Source: Bordetella parapertussis (lineage in GTDB: Bacteria > Pseudomonadota > Gammaproteobacteria > Burkholderiales > SG8-41). From it: DNA of 64,000 bases. Positions 9,007 through 19,372 of this stretch are shown one piece after another. The notes below the pieces were generated by a model. The model did not search any database. It was not told the origin of the DNA and was given only the letters and a program-made list of their open reading frames with translations. The position numbers and the translations under genes are program-made. The number at the start of each line of letters is the position of its first letter. Position 1 is the first letter of the stretch. The stretch spans positions 1 to 64,000 of the forward strand of contig CAMBCF010000007.1 in NCBI GenBank assembly GCA_945864585.1, given 5' to 3'.

Positions 9007-10260
9007 TCATCGCGCTGATTTATCCTCCGCCTCCGTCAGCGACAGCAAGTGCCCGAACTTGGTGCGCTTAGTCTGCAGGTAGTTGCGGTTGGCATCGCGC
9101 GGCGGCACTTCCACCGCGACGCGCTCCACCACCTTCAGACCATAACGCTCCAGCGCCGCCACCTTGTCGGGATTGTTAGTCATCAGCCGCACCTGGCGCA
9201 CACCGAGGTCAAACAAAATGTGCGCACCGGCCTTGTAATCGCGCATGTCCGCCGCGAAGCCCAGCGCGTGATTGGCCTCCACGGTGTCGTGGCCCTGATC
9301 CTGCAGTGCGTAAGCACGTATCTTGTTAAGCAGGCCGATGCCGCGGCCTTCGTCGAACATATACACAATCACGCCCGCGCCTTCGTGCTCGATGCGATGC
9401 ATCGCCGCTTCGAGCTGCTCGCCGCAATCGCAGCGCTCGCTGCCGAACACATCGCCGGTGAGGCATTGCGAATGCAAGCGCACCAGCGCCGGCGTCTCGC
9501 CATCGACTGTGCCTTTGACCAGCGCCACAAACAGCGTCGCCTCAAGGTTGTCGCTGTAAACCAGCAACTCAAAATCGCCCGCCTTGCGGGTCGGCATTAC
9601 GGTTGTCGCGCGGCGGCGGATCACGCGTTCGTTTTCGCGATACGCCGCGAGATCGGCAATGCGCATAATGGGGATGCCGTGGCGCGCCGCGAAAGCGTCC
9701 AGTTCCGGCAGCCGCGCCATGCTGCCATCGTCATTCATGATTTCGCAAATCACCCCGGCAGGCTTCAGTCCCGCCATGCGCGCGAGGTCCACCGCCGCCT
9801 CGGTGTGCCCGCGCCGCGCCAGCACGCCGCCGTCCACCGCGCGCAAGGTCTGCAGCCGGCCCGGACGTATCAGATCCGCGGGCTGGGCATTGTCGGCTAT
9901 CGCCACCGCGATGGTGCGCGCGCGATCCTGCGCCGACATGCCCGACCCCACGCCCACGCGTGCGTCGATGGGCGTGGCAAAGGCGGTGCCGAATTTGGTC
10001 TGGTTGCCGGTGTCGCCGGTAATCAGCGACAGCCCCAGTTGCCGCAAGCGGTCTTCGGTCAACGCCAGCGAAATCAAACCCCGCGCATGCGCCGCCATGA
10101 AATTAATCACTTCGGGAGTGGCTCTTTCAGCGGCGACAAACAAATCCCCTTCATTCTCGCGGCGTTCGTCATCGACCAGTATTGCCATCTCGCCACGGCG
10201 CACCCCGGGCAGAATCTGCTCGACGCGGTACTCGCTGGTTTTTTGGGTTTCGCCGCTCAC
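9007..10260 (-). CDS. ribBA: Bifunctional 3,4-dihydroxybutanone-4-phosphate synthase / GTP cyclohydrolase II
   Basis: 417 residues, two domains. The RibB domain (about 10-205) has the acidic loop [12 protein letters not shown] and [16 protein letters not shown]. The RibA domain (about 215-400) has the zinc ligands in [14 protein letters not shown] and the EGRGIGL segment. Together they supply the ribulose- and GTP-derived precursors of riboflavin. Both active sites look complete. The start overlaps the folE stop by four bases, linking flavin and folate precursor synthesis from GTP in one transcript. Confidence 0.95.
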   Translation of the reverse strand: MSGETQKTSEYRVEQILPGVRRGEMAILVDDERRENEGDLFVAAERATPEVINFMAAHARGLISLALTEDRLRQLGLSLITGDTGNQTKFGTAFATPIDARVGVGSGMSAQDRARTIAVAIADNAQPADLIRPGRLQTLRAVDGGVLARRGHTEAAVDLARMAGLKPAGVICEIMNDDGSMARLPELDAFAARHGIPIMRIADLAAYRENERVIRRRATTVMPTRKAGDFELLVYSDNLEATLFVALVKGTVDGETPALVRLHSQCLTGDVFGSERCDCGEQLEAAMHRIEHEGAGVIVYMFDEGRGIGLLNKIRAYALQDQGHDTVEANHALGFAADMRDYKAGAHILFDLGVRQVRLMTNNPDKVAALERYGLKVVERVAVEVPPRDANRNYLQTKRTKFGHLLSLTEAEDKSAR

Positions 10261-10880
10261 TGGATCAGGCGCAAAAATTCGGAGCGCGTTTTATCCACGT
10301 TGAATTCGCCGGTAAACGCTGAGGTGGTGGTGGTCGAATTCTGTTTCTGTATGCCGCGCATCACCATGCACAGATGCTTGGCCTCGATCACCACCGCCAC
10401 ACCCAGCGGCCGCAGCGTGTCTTCGATGCAGTTGCGCACTTCCATTGTCAGCCGCTCCTGCACCTGCAGGCGGCGTGCGAACGCATCCACTACCCGCGGA
10501 ATTTTCGACAGGCCGACGATGCGTCCATCGGGAATATAGGCGACATGCGCGGTGCCGAAAAACGGCAGCAGGTGGTGCTCGCACAGCGAATAAATTTCGA
10601 TGTCCTTGACGATCACCATCTGCGAATAATCTTCGGCGAACATCGCCGAACGCAGAATCTGCGCCGGGTCAAGGTCGTAACCGTGGGTGAGGTAGTGCAG
10701 GGCCTTGGCCACGCGCTCGGGTGTTTTCAGCAAGCCTTCGCGCTCGGGGTTCTCGCCGAGGTCTTTGAGGATGGTGCGGTATTTATCCGCGACCCGGCTC
10801 ACCGTCACCGGGTGATAACGATCGATATTGGTATAACCTTCGATATCGTCGTCGTCCATCATTTTGCGTTTTATTCGCAT
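10257..10880 (-). CDS. folE: GTP cyclohydrolase I
   Basis: 207 residues. Zinc-binding [10 protein letters not shown] and the C-M-V-M-R-G-I-Q-K motif are present, with the family arrangement [17 protein letters not shown] near the N-terminus. It makes dihydroneopterin triphosphate from GTP for folate synthesis. A second possible start at Met7-Met8 would remove only a short basic leader. It overlaps ribBA downstream and lies 30 bases after dxs, so dxs-folE-ribBA may be one transcript. Confidence 0.96.
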   Translation of the reverse strand: MRIKRKMMDDDDIEGYTNIDRYHPVTVSRVADKYRTILKDLGENPEREGLLKTPERVAKALHYLTHGYDLDPAQILRSAMFAEDYSQMVIVKDIEIYSLCEHHLLPFFGTAHVAYIPDGRIVGLSKIPRVVDAFARRLQVQERLTMEVRNCIEDTLRPLGVAVVIEAKHLCMVMRGIQKQNSTTTTSAFTGEFNVDKTRSEFLRLIQ

Positions 10881-10910
10881 ACGCTCTTCCGGTTACCTGT
10901 TGCAAACGTT

Positions 10911-12752
10911 TTAGTGCTCGATACGCGCCTGAATCGACCGCAACACGCCAGCTTTATCGAGGCCGCATGCGGCCAGTTGTAGTGCAGGGTCGCCTTGATC
11001 AATGAAGCGATCGGGCAACCCCAACTGCAGCACCGCCACGTTGCGCCGGTTTTGCTGCAACCATTCAAGCACTGCGCTGCCCGCGCCGCCCATCACCACG
11101 TTTTCTTCCACCGTCACCAGCAACTCATGCGTGTCGGCCAGCGACAATACCAGTTCGCCGTCGAGCGGTTTGACGAAACGCATATTGGCCACGCTGGCGT
11201 TTAATTCCTCGGCCGCCGCCAGCGCCGGCGCGAGCATCGAGCCGAAAGCAAGGATTGCAATCTTCGTGCCACGGCGCCGCAGTTCGCCCTTGCCCACTGC
11301 CAGGGTCTTGAAATCACGTTCTATTTTGACCCCCGGCCCCGCCCCGCGCGGGTAGCGCACCGCCACCGGCGAATTCATGCTGAACGCAGTGGAGAGCATT
11401 TGCCAGCATTCGTTTTCGTCCGCCGGCGTCATCACCGTCATATTGGGCAGGCAACGCAAATACGTCAAATCAAAGCTGCCGTGATGGGTGGCGCCATCGG
11501 CGCCGACCAGGCCTGCGCGATCAAGCGCGAACACCACCGGCAGATTTTGTATCTGCACATCGTGTATCAATTGATCAAAGCCGCGCTGCAAAAATGTCGA
11601 ATAAATCGCCAGCACCGGTTTCGCGCCATCGCACGCGAGGCCTGCCGCAAATGTCACCGCGTGTTGCTCGGCGATGCCCGCATCGAAATAACGCCCGGGA
11701 AACTGCTCTGCGAACTGCACCATGCCGGAACCTTCGCGCATCGCCGGCGTGATGCCCACCAGCCGCGGGTCGTGCGCCGCCATCGCGCACAGCCACTCGC
11801 CGAACACCTGCATGTAAGCAGGCTTGCCAGCGGATTTGCTGCCGGCGATACCATCGGCCGAATCAAACTTCGACACCCCGTGATACAGCACCGGATCGGC
11901 TTCGGCGAGTTTGTAGCCCTGCCCTTTGCGCGTGACCACGTGTAAAAATTGCGGCCCCTTCAGCTGTTTGATGTTGTTGAGCGTGGGCAGCAGCGCATCC
12001 AGATCATGCCCGTCTATGGGGCCGATATAGTTAAAGCCGAATTCCTCGAACATCGTACTCGGCGTCACCATGCCCTTGACGTGTTCCTCGGCGCGACGCG
12101 CAATGGGGCCTAACACTCTTTGCCCCAGGCCTTTTGCCCGGGCATAGAAGCGGCCCGACATGAGCCTGGCCAGATATTTGTTCAACGCTCCCACCGGCGG
12201 TGAAATCGACATATCGTTGTCGTTCAGAATCACCAGCAGATTGACATCCATGTCACCCGCATTATTGAGCGCCTCGAACGCCATGCCCGCAGTCATCGCG
12301 CCATCGCCGATGATCGCCACTGCCTGACGCGGTACGCCGGCGAGTTTGGCGGCGACTGCCATGCCCAGCGCCGCGCTGATCGAGGTGCTGGAATGCGCCG
12401 TGCCAAAGGTGTCGTATTCCGATTCGCTGCGCTGTGGAAAGCCCGACAGCCCTTGCCACATGCGCAAGGTGTTCATGCGCTCGCGGCGGCCGGTGAGTAT
12501 TTTGTGGCCGTAGGTTTGATGTCCCACGTCCCACACCAGCCGGTCGTGCGGTGTATTGAACACGTAATGTAATGCGATTGTAAGCTCTACCGTGCCGAGG
12601 TTTGACGACAGGTGGCCGCCGGTCTGGCTCACCGAATCAATCAGATACTGACGCAATTCACCGGCCAGCCGGTGCAACTGGCTGCGCTCCAGTTGACGCA
12701 ACAGGTGCGGCGTTTCTATGGATTTAAGTAATTCGTACATCGGCAGCGTCAA
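10911..12752 (-). CDS. dxs: 1-deoxy-D-xylulose-5-phosphate synthase
   Basis: 613 residues. It has the thiamine-diphosphate motif [18 protein letters not shown], the N-terminal [17 protein letters not shown] segment and the transketolase C-terminal domain. It condenses pyruvate and glyceraldehyde 3-phosphate, the entry step of the MEP isoprenoid pathway. Its start overlaps the ispA stop by four bases, so the first step of isoprenoid synthesis and the prenyl transferase are translationally coupled. Confidence 0.97.
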   Translation of the reverse strand: MTLPMYELLKSIETPHLLRQLERSQLHRLAGELRQYLIDSVSQTGGHLSSNLGTVELTIALHYVFNTPHDRLVWDVGHQTYGHKILTGRRERMNTLRMWQGLSGFPQRSESEYDTFGTAHSSTSISAALGMAVAAKLAGVPRQAVAIIGDGAMTAGMAFEALNNAGDMDVNLLVILNDNDMSISPPVGALNKYLARLMSGRFYARAKGLGQRVLGPIARRAEEHVKGMVTPSTMFEEFGFNYIGPIDGHDLDALLPTLNNIKQLKGPQFLHVVTRKGQGYKLAEADPVLYHGVSKFDSADGIAGSKSAGKPAYMQVFGEWLCAMAAHDPRLVGITPAMREGSGMVQFAEQFPGRYFDAGIAEQHAVTFAAGLACDGAKPVLAIYSTFLQRGFDQLIHDVQIQNLPVVFALDRAGLVGADGATHHGSFDLTYLRCLPNMTVMTPADENECWQMLSTAFSMNSPVAVRYPRGAGPGVKIERDFKTLAVGKGELRRRGTKIAILAFGSMLAPALAAAEELNASVANMRFVKPLDGELVLSLADTHELLVTVEENVVMGGAGSAVLEWLQQNRRNVAVLQLGLPDRFIDQGDPALQLAACGLDKAGVLRSIQARIEH

Positions 12753-13648
12753 AATTTCCGCAGCACGATAAAGTCCGCCAGTTGCCGCAGACGAAACGCA
12801 CGCACCCCAAACCCTTGCAGCGCCGTCATCGCCTGCACACGAAGTTCCTCGGCAAAAACTCGTGCCCGCACCAAACCCATGTTACTGACATAGGTGGGCT
12901 TGCCCTGCTGCGCATCCTTGCCGGCGGTTTTACCCAGTGTCGCGGTGGTGGCATCGGCGTCGAGCACATCATCGACCACTTGAAACGCCAGGCCAATCAG
13001 CTTGGCGAACGTATCCACCTGGGCATGTTCCTGCGCGCTCAGCGGCGCGCCACAGCGCAGTCCCAGCAAAGCCGCAGCGCGGATGATCGCGCCGGTCTTG
13101 TGTATGTGCATGAATTCCAGTTCCGTCACTGTCAGTTCTTTGCCCACGGATGCAAGATCAATCGCCTGCCCGCCCGCCATGCCGCGGGAGCCCGAAGCCA
13201 CTGCCAGCAAGCGGGTCATTTCAAGCTGCACTGAAGCGTCGTCACTGAGCTTGTTGTCCGTCATCACCTGAAAGGCCAGACTTTGCAGCGCATCACCCAC
13301 CAGCAACGCGGTGGCTTCGTCGTACTCGACGTGGCAGGTGGGTTTGCCCCGGCGCAATACATCGTCGTCCATGCACGGCAGATCGTCGTGCACCAGCGAA
13401 TAGGCGTGAATGATTTCCACCGCGGCGCCTGCCAGCGCTACGCGCTGCAGATCGGCGCCCGACAACTCACCGGCGGCGAATGCCAGCAGCGGCCGCACAC
13501 GCTTGCCCCCGCCTAGCACCGCGTAGCGCATGGCATGATGCAGGCGTTGCGGCGCGAGCTCCGGCGCCGGCAGCAATTGTTGCAGGACGCTTTCAACGCG
13601 GCTTTGGCCGGCCGCAGCCCAGGCCTGAAAATCAGCGGGATTTTTCAC
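12749..13648 (-). CDS. ispA: Farnesyl diphosphate synthase (polyprenyl synthetase)
   Basis: 299 residues. The first aspartate-rich motif is [10 protein letters not shown] and the second is QVVDDVLD, with the GGGKRVRP substrate segment. The enzyme elongates dimethylallyl diphosphate to farnesyl diphosphate. The xseB-ispA-dxs order is the standard gammaproteobacterial and betaproteobacterial arrangement. It follows xseB by four bases. Confidence 0.95.
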   Translation of the reverse strand: MKNPADFQAWAAAGQSRVESVLQQLLPAPELAPQRLHHAMRYAVLGGGKRVRPLLAFAAGELSGADLQRVALAGAAVEIIHAYSLVHDDLPCMDDDVLRRGKPTCHVEYDEATALLVGDALQSLAFQVMTDNKLSDDASVQLEMTRLLAVASGSRGMAGGQAIDLASVGKELTVTELEFMHIHKTGAIIRAAALLGLRCGAPLSAQEHAQVDTFAKLIGLAFQVVDDVLDADATTATLGKTAGKDAQQGKPTYVSNMGLVRARVFAEELRVQAMTALQGFGVRAFRLRQLADFIVLRKF

Positions 13649-13652
13649 GAAC

Positions 13653-13880
13653 TCACTGTCCGGGTGCGCCGAAATTTTTCAGCACTCCGTCTTCGAGAAT
13701 CTTGACCTGCTGTTGCGCATCCTGCAAAGCATTTTGGCAAAATTTCATCAGCTCCGCGCCGCGCTTATACGCGGCGAGGGATTTTTCCAGCGGCAACTGC
13801 CCAGCCTCCATCTCCGCTACGATCTCTTCCAATTCAGCGAGCGCGGATTCAAAGGTTTGCGGTTTGGCGGGTTTGGACAT
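13653..13880 (-). CDS. xseB: Exodeoxyribonuclease VII small subunit
   Basis: 75 residues, mostly helical, with the family pattern F-E-x-A-L-A-E-L-E-x-I-V-x-x-M-E-x-G-Q-L-P-L-E-x-S-L and a coiled-coil C-terminus. It partners the XseA nuclease in single-strand DNA degradation; xseA is not in the window. It is the first gene of xseB-ispA-dxs. The 298 bases upstream, up to the divergent arsS-like gene, show no further gene. Confidence 0.93.
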   Translation of the reverse strand: MSKPAKPQTFESALAELEEIVAEMEAGQLPLEKSLAAYKRGAELMKFCQNALQDAQQQVKILEDGVLKNFGAPGQ

Positions 13881-14178
13881 AAGCGGGCTATTGCGGAAAT
13901 TGCCGGACTATTCGCTGCGACGTGTCAGCTTGAAGCGGCAAACCGCGGGACACACCATGTAGAGAGGGAAAGCGAAAGGGTAGCGCAATCAGTGGTTTGC
14001 GGTCAATGAATAGCCGCATGCTGTCAAAAACAGGGCGAACTCTGACGCCTTGCTGGATGCAAGCGAGTATAAAGCACCCGTGTGCAAGGTACCGCGCGCT
14101 GCCGCGACCAAGTAAAATGCAGCGGTAAACAGCCTGCCAGCCGCAAGCCAACCCTGGGAAGATACTGGAGATACAAGG

Positions 14179-15144
14179 ATGCACGCCACGCTGCCGCTGA
14201 TGGAAGTCAGCGATTTTCCGTCCCTGCGCCGCAACCGCGTAGACACGCTGCAGGTTAATCTGGGCTACAAATGCAACCAGAGTTGCTTGCACTGCCATGT
14301 GAATGCAGGACCGACACGCACCGAGGCGATGAGCCGCGAAACGATTTTTGAAGTCGTCGCGTTTCTCAAATCAGCGGGAATCGCCACGCTGGACATCACC
14401 GGCGGCGCGCCGGAATTGCATCCGCATTTTCGCCTGCTGGTGAAAGCCGCGCGTGACATCGGCGTGCGCGTGATGGATCGCTGCAACCTTACTATACTGC
14501 ACCAGCCGGGGCAGCAGGATCTGGCGGATTTCCTGCGGGACTATGGCGTGGAAATCGTGGCGTCACTGCCCTGTTATCTCGAAGAGAATGTCGACCGGCA
14601 ACGCGGCAAGGGCGTGTTCGACGCCAGCATTCGAGCGCTGCAACTGCTCAACAGCAAAGGTTATGGTCAGCGCGGATCAGCGCTCAAACTCAGTCTCGTT
14701 TATAACCCGCAGGGCGCCGTGCTGCCACCGGCGCAAGGCCCGCTGGAAGCGGATTACCACCAACACCTCGGCAGTCACTTTGGCATCGAGTTCAACGAAC
14801 TCTATGTCATCACCAACATGCCGATACAGCGTTTTGGCAGCACGCTGATTTCCCAAGGACAGTTCGGTCACTACATGGATCTGCTGAAAAACGCCTATCA
14901 GCCGGCGAATCTGGCATCGGTGATGTGCCGCACGCTGCTGTCGGTGGATTGGCGCGGCTATGTCTACGATTGCGACTTTAATCAAATGCTCGGCCTGCCG
15001 CTGGCATGGAACAACAAGCCGCGCACGCATTTACGCGAGTTGATGGGCGCGGACCTCACGCATAATCCGATCGTCGTCAAAGACCATTGCTATGGCTGCA
15101 CCGCCGGGCAAGGCTCGAGTTGCAGCGGCGCGCTCGCGGCTTAG
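14179..15144 (+). CDS. ArsS-type radical SAM/Cys-rich protein (DUF3641 C-terminus)
   Basis: 321 residues. The radical SAM cluster motif C-N-Q-S-C-L-H-C is at about residues 31-38, followed by the glycine-rich D-I-T-G-G-A-P-E-L. The C-terminal DUF3641 domain ends in CYGCTAGQGSSCSG, the cysteine-rich tail that in some relatives contains selenocysteine; here every position is encoded as Cys. Relatives are annotated as arsenosugar synthesis ArsS or as rSAM/selenodomain proteins. The two transferase-like genes found downstream are the family's typical partners. The methyltransferase ArsM is absent, so an arsenic role is not proven. Confidence 0.85.
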   Translation: MHATLPLMEVSDFPSLRRNRVDTLQVNLGYKCNQSCLHCHVNAGPTRTEAMSRETIFEVVAFLKSAGIATLDITGGAPELHPHFRLLVKAARDIGVRVMDRCNLTILHQPGQQDLADFLRDYGVEIVASLPCYLEENVDRQRGKGVFDASIRALQLLNSKGYGQRGSALKLSLVYNPQGAVLPPAQGPLEADYHQHLGSHFGIEFNELYVITNMPIQRFGSTLISQGQFGHYMDLLKNAYQPANLASVMCRTLLSVDWRGYVYDCDFNQMLGLPLAWNNKPRTHLRELMGADLTHNPIVVKDHCYGCTAGQGSSCSGALAA

Positions 15145-15180
15145 CCGGCACGGGGCTAACCGTCAGCATGGATACGGGCC

Positions 15181-16167
15181 ATGGTGCTCGCGCAACCCGG
15201 CCGTAACTGTCCGCTGCACTATCGTTACGCGCCCGCCGCGTTCGCGCGCGCGCCCGAGGTGCACGCTACGACCCTGTACGTGATCGGCGGGCTCTACGGC
15301 AATATGCCCGCACTGGACGCTGTGCTTGAGCTCGCCGCACACGAGGCAGGCGCGGTGACGCTGGTGTTCAACGGTGATTTCAACTGGTTCAATATCGACG
15401 ACGCCGGGTTTCGCGCAATCAATAGTGTCGTGCTGCGTCATCACGCACTGCGCGGTAATGTCGAGACCGAGATCGCGGGTGATGATAGCGACGCGGGCTG
15501 CGGCTGCGCTTACCCGGATTACGTCGCTGCCGATGAAGTCGCGCGCTCCAACGACATTAGCGTGAAGCTGCGCGAAACCGCCCGCCGCTATCCCGCGTTG
15601 CGCGCGCAACTGGCGGCGCTGCCCATGCATTTGGTTGCCGAGGTTGGCGGTGTGCGTGTGGCTATCGTCCATGGCGACCTCGAATCACTCGCCGGGTGGA
15701 CGCTGTCGCAGGAAGCTATCACGCTGGATGCCACTAAAAATACGTTTCAAAAACAAATAGTTACATCTAATTGTCCGATCATAGCCAGCAGCCACACCTG
15801 CCTGCCGGTGGCGCTCACGCTCGACACCGCGCTGGGACGCTGTGCGGTTTTCAACAACGGTGCGGCAGGCATGCCGAATTTTCGCGACACGCAGTTTGGC
15901 GTTATCACGCGCGTTGCGGCTACACCCGCCCCACAGGTCACAGCGCTTTATGGCACGCGCATCGGCGACATTCATGTCGAGGCGCTTCCTGCGCATTACG
16001 ATCATGCGCGCTGGCAGCGCGAATTTCTCGGCAACTGGCCGGCCGGCAGCGCGGGCCATTTGTCGTACTATTCGCGAATGACACGCGGCCCGGCTTACGC
16101 CATCACCAACGCCAACCGTCTGACTGTAAGCCACTGCGGGTCTGTGCGACCAACGGCTAGCGCCTGA
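15181..16167 (+). CDS. Degenerate metallophosphoesterase-like protein
   Basis: 328 residues with the layout of a calcineurin-like phosphoesterase, but with altered metal sites. The usual S-D-x-H-G-N reads G-G-L-Y-G-N, the G-D-x-x-D motif reads G-D-F-N-W-F, G-N-H-E reads G-N-V-E, and the final G-H-T-H reads S-H-T-C. Only the A-I-V-H-G-D motif is normal. It may be inactive or use another chemistry. It lies 36 bases after the radical SAM gene and 20 before the next, so it belongs to this operon. An AT-rich motif (15749-15765) sits inside the coding sequence and encodes Lys-Gln-Ile-Val-Thr. An alternative ATG at 15168 is in another frame. Confidence 0.6.
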   Translation: MVLAQPGRNCPLHYRYAPAAFARAPEVHATTLYVIGGLYGNMPALDAVLELAAHEAGAVTLVFNGDFNWFNIDDAGFRAINSVVLRHHALRGNVETEIAGDDSDAGCGCAYPDYVAADEVARSNDISVKLRETARRYPALRAQLAALPMHLVAEVGGVRVAIVHGDLESLAGWTLSQEAITLDATKNTFQKQIVTSNCPIIASSHTCLPVALTLDTALGRCAVFNNGAAGMPNFRDTQFGVITRVAATPAPQVTALYGTRIGDIHVEALPAHYDHARWQREFLGNWPAGSAGHLSYYSRMTRGPAYAITNANRLTVSHCGSVRPTASA

Positions 16168-16187
16168 AACAAAGCCCGGGGAATTCC

Positions 16188-18398
16188 ATGAAAAAAAGCA
16201 AAATTCTGCTGCTCGTAATTCTCGCCGCCGCCGTCGCAGCATTTTTTGTTTTTGATCTGAAGCAGTATTTCAGCCTCGATTACTTTAAATCACAGCGCGC
16301 GGTGATTGATGCGTACGTCGCCAGCAACCCGCTGCAGGCCGGGCTGATTTTCTTCGCTATTTACGTGGTGGTGACCGGGCTGTCGCTGCCGGGCGCGGCG
16401 ATCATGACTCTGATCGGTGGCGCGGTGTTCGGCCTGTTGTGGGGCACCGTGCTGGTGTCTTTTGCCTCGTCGGCGGGAGCGACACTGGCGTTTCTGGCGT
16501 CGCGCTTTTTGCTGCGCGACTGGGTGCAGGCCAGGTTCGGCGACAAGCTGAAACCCATCAACGACGGGGTGGCGAAAGAAGGCGCGTTTTATTTGTTCGC
16601 GCTGCGGCTGGTGCCGGCGTTTCCGTTTTTCGTGATCAACCTGGTGATGGGGCTCACGTCGATCAAGACCATGACTTTTTATTGGGTAAGCCAGCTCGGC
16701 ATGCTGGCGGGCACCATCGTTTATGTGTATGCCGGCACGCAGTTGGGCGAATTCAAAATCGGCGCGGGTTTGATATTTGCGTTCGTGCTGCTGGGCATTT
16801 TCCCGCTGATTGCAAAGAAATTTCTGGATGCATTGAAAGCGCGCAAGGTCTACGCCCGGTGGACACGCCCCGCAAGCTACCAGCGCAACGTGGTGGTGAT
16901 CGGCGCAGGCGCGGCGGGCCTGGTCACCTCGTACATCGCGGCCGCGGTAAAAGCCAAAGTAACGCTGATCGAAAAGCATCATATGGGCGGCGATTGTTTG
17001 AACACCGGCTGTGTGCCGTCGAAAGCACTGATCCGCTCGGCCAAACTGCTGTCGCACATCAAACGCTCGCAGGAATTCGGCATCCGGCAGGCGAGTGCGG
17101 AGTTTGATTTCGCCGACGTGATGGCGCGGGTGCAGAGTGTGATCAAGGCGGTCGAGCCGCATGACTCCGTCGAGCGCTATGCCAGCCTGGGCGTCGAATG
17201 CGTGCACGGCGAAGCACGCATCGTGTCGCCGTGGGAAGTCAAAGTTCAAACCGCTGACGGCGAGAAAACCTTTACCACCAAAAATATCGTGATCGCCGCC
17301 GGCGCGCGTCCTTTCATACCGCCGATAGCGGGGTTGGCGGAAGCGAATCCGCTCACCTCTGACACGGTGTGGAATCTGCGCGCGCTGCCAAAGCGCCTGG
17401 TGGTGCTGGGCGGCGGGCCTATCGGCTCGGAACTCACGCAATGCTTCGCGCGCTTCGGTTCGCAGGTGACACAGGTGGAAATGCTGCCGCGCATCCTGAT
17501 TCGCGAAGACCCGGAAGTGTCGGGGCTGGTGATGAAGCGCTTTCAGGCGGAAGGCATCGATGTGTTGATCAATCACAAGGCCAAGCAAGTGGTCACTGAG
17601 AACGGCGAAAAATTCCTGGTCGTTGAAAACAACGGCACCGACACACGCATCGCCTTCGATGAAATTCTGTGCGCGGTGGGCCGCGTCGCCAATCTCAAGG
17701 GCTATGGGCTGGAAGAACTCGGCATTCCTGCTGCGCGGGTGGTGGAAGTCAACGAGTATCTGGAAACCATCTACCCCAATATTTTCGCCTGCGGCGACGT
17801 GGCCGGCCCTTATCAGTTCACGCACACCGCCGCACACATGGCGTGGTACTGCGCGGTGAATGCGCTGTTCGGCAATCTCAAAAAATTCAAGGTCGATTAC
17901 TCGGTGGTGCCGTGGTGCACATTTACCGACCCCGAGGTGGCGCGCGTCGGGATCAATGAAACCGAAGCCCTTGAAAGAAAAATCCCGCACGAGGTTTACA
18001 CCTACGGCATCGACGATCTCGACCGCGCGATTGCCGACGGCGAGGCGCATGGCCTGGTCAAAGTAATCACAACGCCGGGCAGCGACAAAATACTTGGCGT
18101 CACCATCGCCGGGGAACACGCAGGTGATCTGCTGGTCGAATACGTCGCGGCAATGAAACACGGCTTCGGCCTCAACAAAATACTCGGCACCATTCACATC
18201 TACCCGACGCTGGGCGAAGCCAATAAGTATGCGGCGGGGGTGTGGAAGAAAGCGCAGACCACCGAGCAGCAGTTGCGTTTTGCCACCGCGTTCAATGATT
18301 GGCGACGCGGCGCCAGTGGTTTTGGCGCAGTGTTTAGCGCCGCGTTTGGATTACTGGGCCAAGGCGCCAAGGCCACGCCGCAAGCCGGGCACCACTAA
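16188..18398 (+). CDS. Fusion of a VTT/TVP38 membrane domain with a flavin-disulfide oxidoreductase
   Basis: 736 residues. Residues 1 to about 225 form a VTT (SNARE-associated, DedA-like) membrane domain with about six hydrophobic segments. From about residue 235 follows a class-I pyridine-nucleotide disulfide oxidoreductase: FAD fold V-V-I-G-A-G-A-A-G-L, redox-active G-D-C-L-N-T-G-C-V-P-S-K, NAD(P) fold V-V-L-G-G-G-P-I-G-S-E, and the dimerisation domain ending H-I-Y-P-T-L-G-E-A. It resembles mercuric reductase but lacks that enzyme's terminal Cys-Cys pair. The membrane anchor suggests disulfide or dithiol electron transfer at the inner membrane. The gene has a good ribosome site. Confidence 0.85.
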   Translation: MKKSKILLLVILAAAVAAFFVFDLKQYFSLDYFKSQRAVIDAYVASNPLQAGLIFFAIYVVVTGLSLPGAAIMTLIGGAVFGLLWGTVLVSFASSAGATLAFLASRFLLRDWVQARFGDKLKPINDGVAKEGAFYLFALRLVPAFPFFVINLVMGLTSIKTMTFYWVSQLGMLAGTIVYVYAGTQLGEFKIGAGLIFAFVLLGIFPLIAKKFLDALKARKVYARWTRPASYQRNVVVIGAGAAGLVTSYIAAAVKAKVTLIEKHHMGGDCLNTGCVPSKALIRSAKLLSHIKRSQEFGIRQASAEFDFADVMARVQSVIKAVEPHDSVERYASLGVECVHGEARIVSPWEVKVQTADGEKTFTTKNIVIAAGARPFIPPIAGLAEANPLTSDTVWNLRALPKRLVVLGGGPIGSELTQCFARFGSQVTQVEMLPRILIREDPEVSGLVMKRFQAEGIDVLINHKAKQVVTENGEKFLVVENNGTDTRIAFDEILCAVGRVANLKGYGLEELGIPAARVVEVNEYLETIYPNIFACGDVAGPYQFTHTAAHMAWYCAVNALFGNLKKFKVDYSVVPWCTFTDPEVARVGINETEALERKIPHEVYTYGIDDLDRAIADGEAHGLVKVITTPGSDKILGVTIAGEHAGDLLVEYVAAMKHGFGLNKILGTIHIYPTLGEANKYAAGVWKKAQTTEQQLRFATAFNDWRRGASGFGAVFSAAFGLLGQGAKATPQAGHH

Positions 18399-18426
18399 CA
18401 GCGCACCACTAGGATCATGAAATAAT

Positions 18427-19248
18427 ATGCATATAAAACAAATAGTTACAATGTTTTCACTGTGCTTACTGACGGCAACTGCCGCGTGGAGCCAGTTCGA
18501 TCACAGCCACGCGCAATGGTCGGTGTTGCTGAAAAAGCACGTGGTCGTCATCGACGGCGGCAAAGCCTCGCAGGTGCGCTACGCAGGCATGGCAGCGGAT
18601 CGCGCGCAACTGAAAAGCTACCTTGAAGCACTCGCCAAAGTAAGCGAAGCCGACTTCAAAGGCTGGAATAAAAACCAGCAACTTGCTTTTCTGATCAACG
18701 CCTACAACGCCAACATGGTCGAGAAAATTCTGCTGCGTTACCCCCACATCAAATCGGTGTGGGACTATGGCAAGCTGTTTGGTCATCCGTTCAAGGATAA
18801 TTTCATCAATCTGTTTGGCCGCAAAATGACGCTCGACAATATCGAGCATGACACCATACGCGCACCCGGCGCCTACGATGATCCGCGCATCCACTTCGCA
18901 GTGAATTGCGCGGCCATCAGTTGTCCCATGCTGCGTGAAGAAGCCTACGCAGGCGACCGCGTAGAGGCACAGCTTGAAGAGCAAACCGTGCGCTTTCTCT
19001 CCGACCGTTCACGCAACCGCGCCAGCGCCGACGGCAAGTTGGAAGTCTCGAAACTTTTCGATTTCTCACCTTGGTACGGCAATGATTTCCGCAAAGGGCA
19101 CAAGGGCTTCAAGACGCTGGAGAGTCTTTTTGCCAAATACGCGACCCTGCTCAGCGACAACGCAGAGCACCAAAAAATCATTCGCGACGGTAAGGCTGAA
19201 ATTAAGCATCTGGATTACGATTGGGGCTTGAATTCGGTGAACAAGTGA
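18427..19248 (+). CDS. Exported DUF547 protein
   Basis: 273 residues with a signal peptide cleaved near residue 22 (A-A-W-S-Q). The DUF547 core is recognised by Q-L-A-F-L-I-N-A-Y-N-A, N-C-A-A-I-S-C-P-M-L-R and D-F-S-P-W-Y. Function is unknown; the conserved Asn and Cys residues suggest an enzyme or redox role in the periplasm. The DNA of the first codons is unusually AT-rich and contains the motif also seen at 15749 and 47794. The stop codon lies inside the left arm of the palindrome at 19245-19350. Confidence 0.85.
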   Translation: MHIKQIVTMFSLCLLTATAAWSQFDHSHAQWSVLLKKHVVVIDGGKASQVRYAGMAADRAQLKSYLEALAKVSEADFKGWNKNQQLAFLINAYNANMVEKILLRYPHIKSVWDYGKLFGHPFKDNFINLFGRKMTLDNIEHDTIRAPGAYDDPRIHFAVNCAAISCPMLREEAYAGDRVEAQLEEQTVRFLSDRSRNRASADGKLEVSKLFDFSPWYGNDFRKGHKGFKTLESLFAKYATLLSDNAEHQKIIRDGKAEIKHLDYDWGLNSVNK

Positions 19249-19350
19249 ACGGGTGAACGAGTCAACGGGCAAACTGCGGCGCCCCATCCTTGCCACGGAG
19301 CGTCCCCTGCGGGGTTACCCGTTCACTCGCTCACTCGTTCACCCGTTCAC
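19245..19350. repeat. Palindrome with tandem 8-bp units in each arm
   Basis: Left arm (19245-19269) is made of gtgaacgg/gtgaacga units; the right arm (19318-19350) carries the same units inverted. The first 18 bases of the left arm are exactly complementary to the end of the right arm. The centre is GC-rich. It starts at the DUF547 stop codon and ends 22 bases before the next gene; it could form a long mRNA hairpin. Confidence 0.8.
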
Positions 19351-19372
19351 GCCCTAGCCCCTTCACGCCCTT

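Noticed and set aside
9049-10539. 496-codon plus-strand frame
   Set aside because: Antisense to ribBA and folE; no recognisable domain.
14179-15144. The ArsS-type protein as a selenoprotein
   Set aside because: Its C-terminal selenodomain-like tail is entirely Cys-coded, and the frame ends in a normal TAG with no TGA inside.
16290-18197. 635-codon frame on the minus strand
   Set aside because: Entirely antisense to the VTT/flavin oxidoreductase gene, with shadow-like His/Arg/Gln-rich composition and no family motif.
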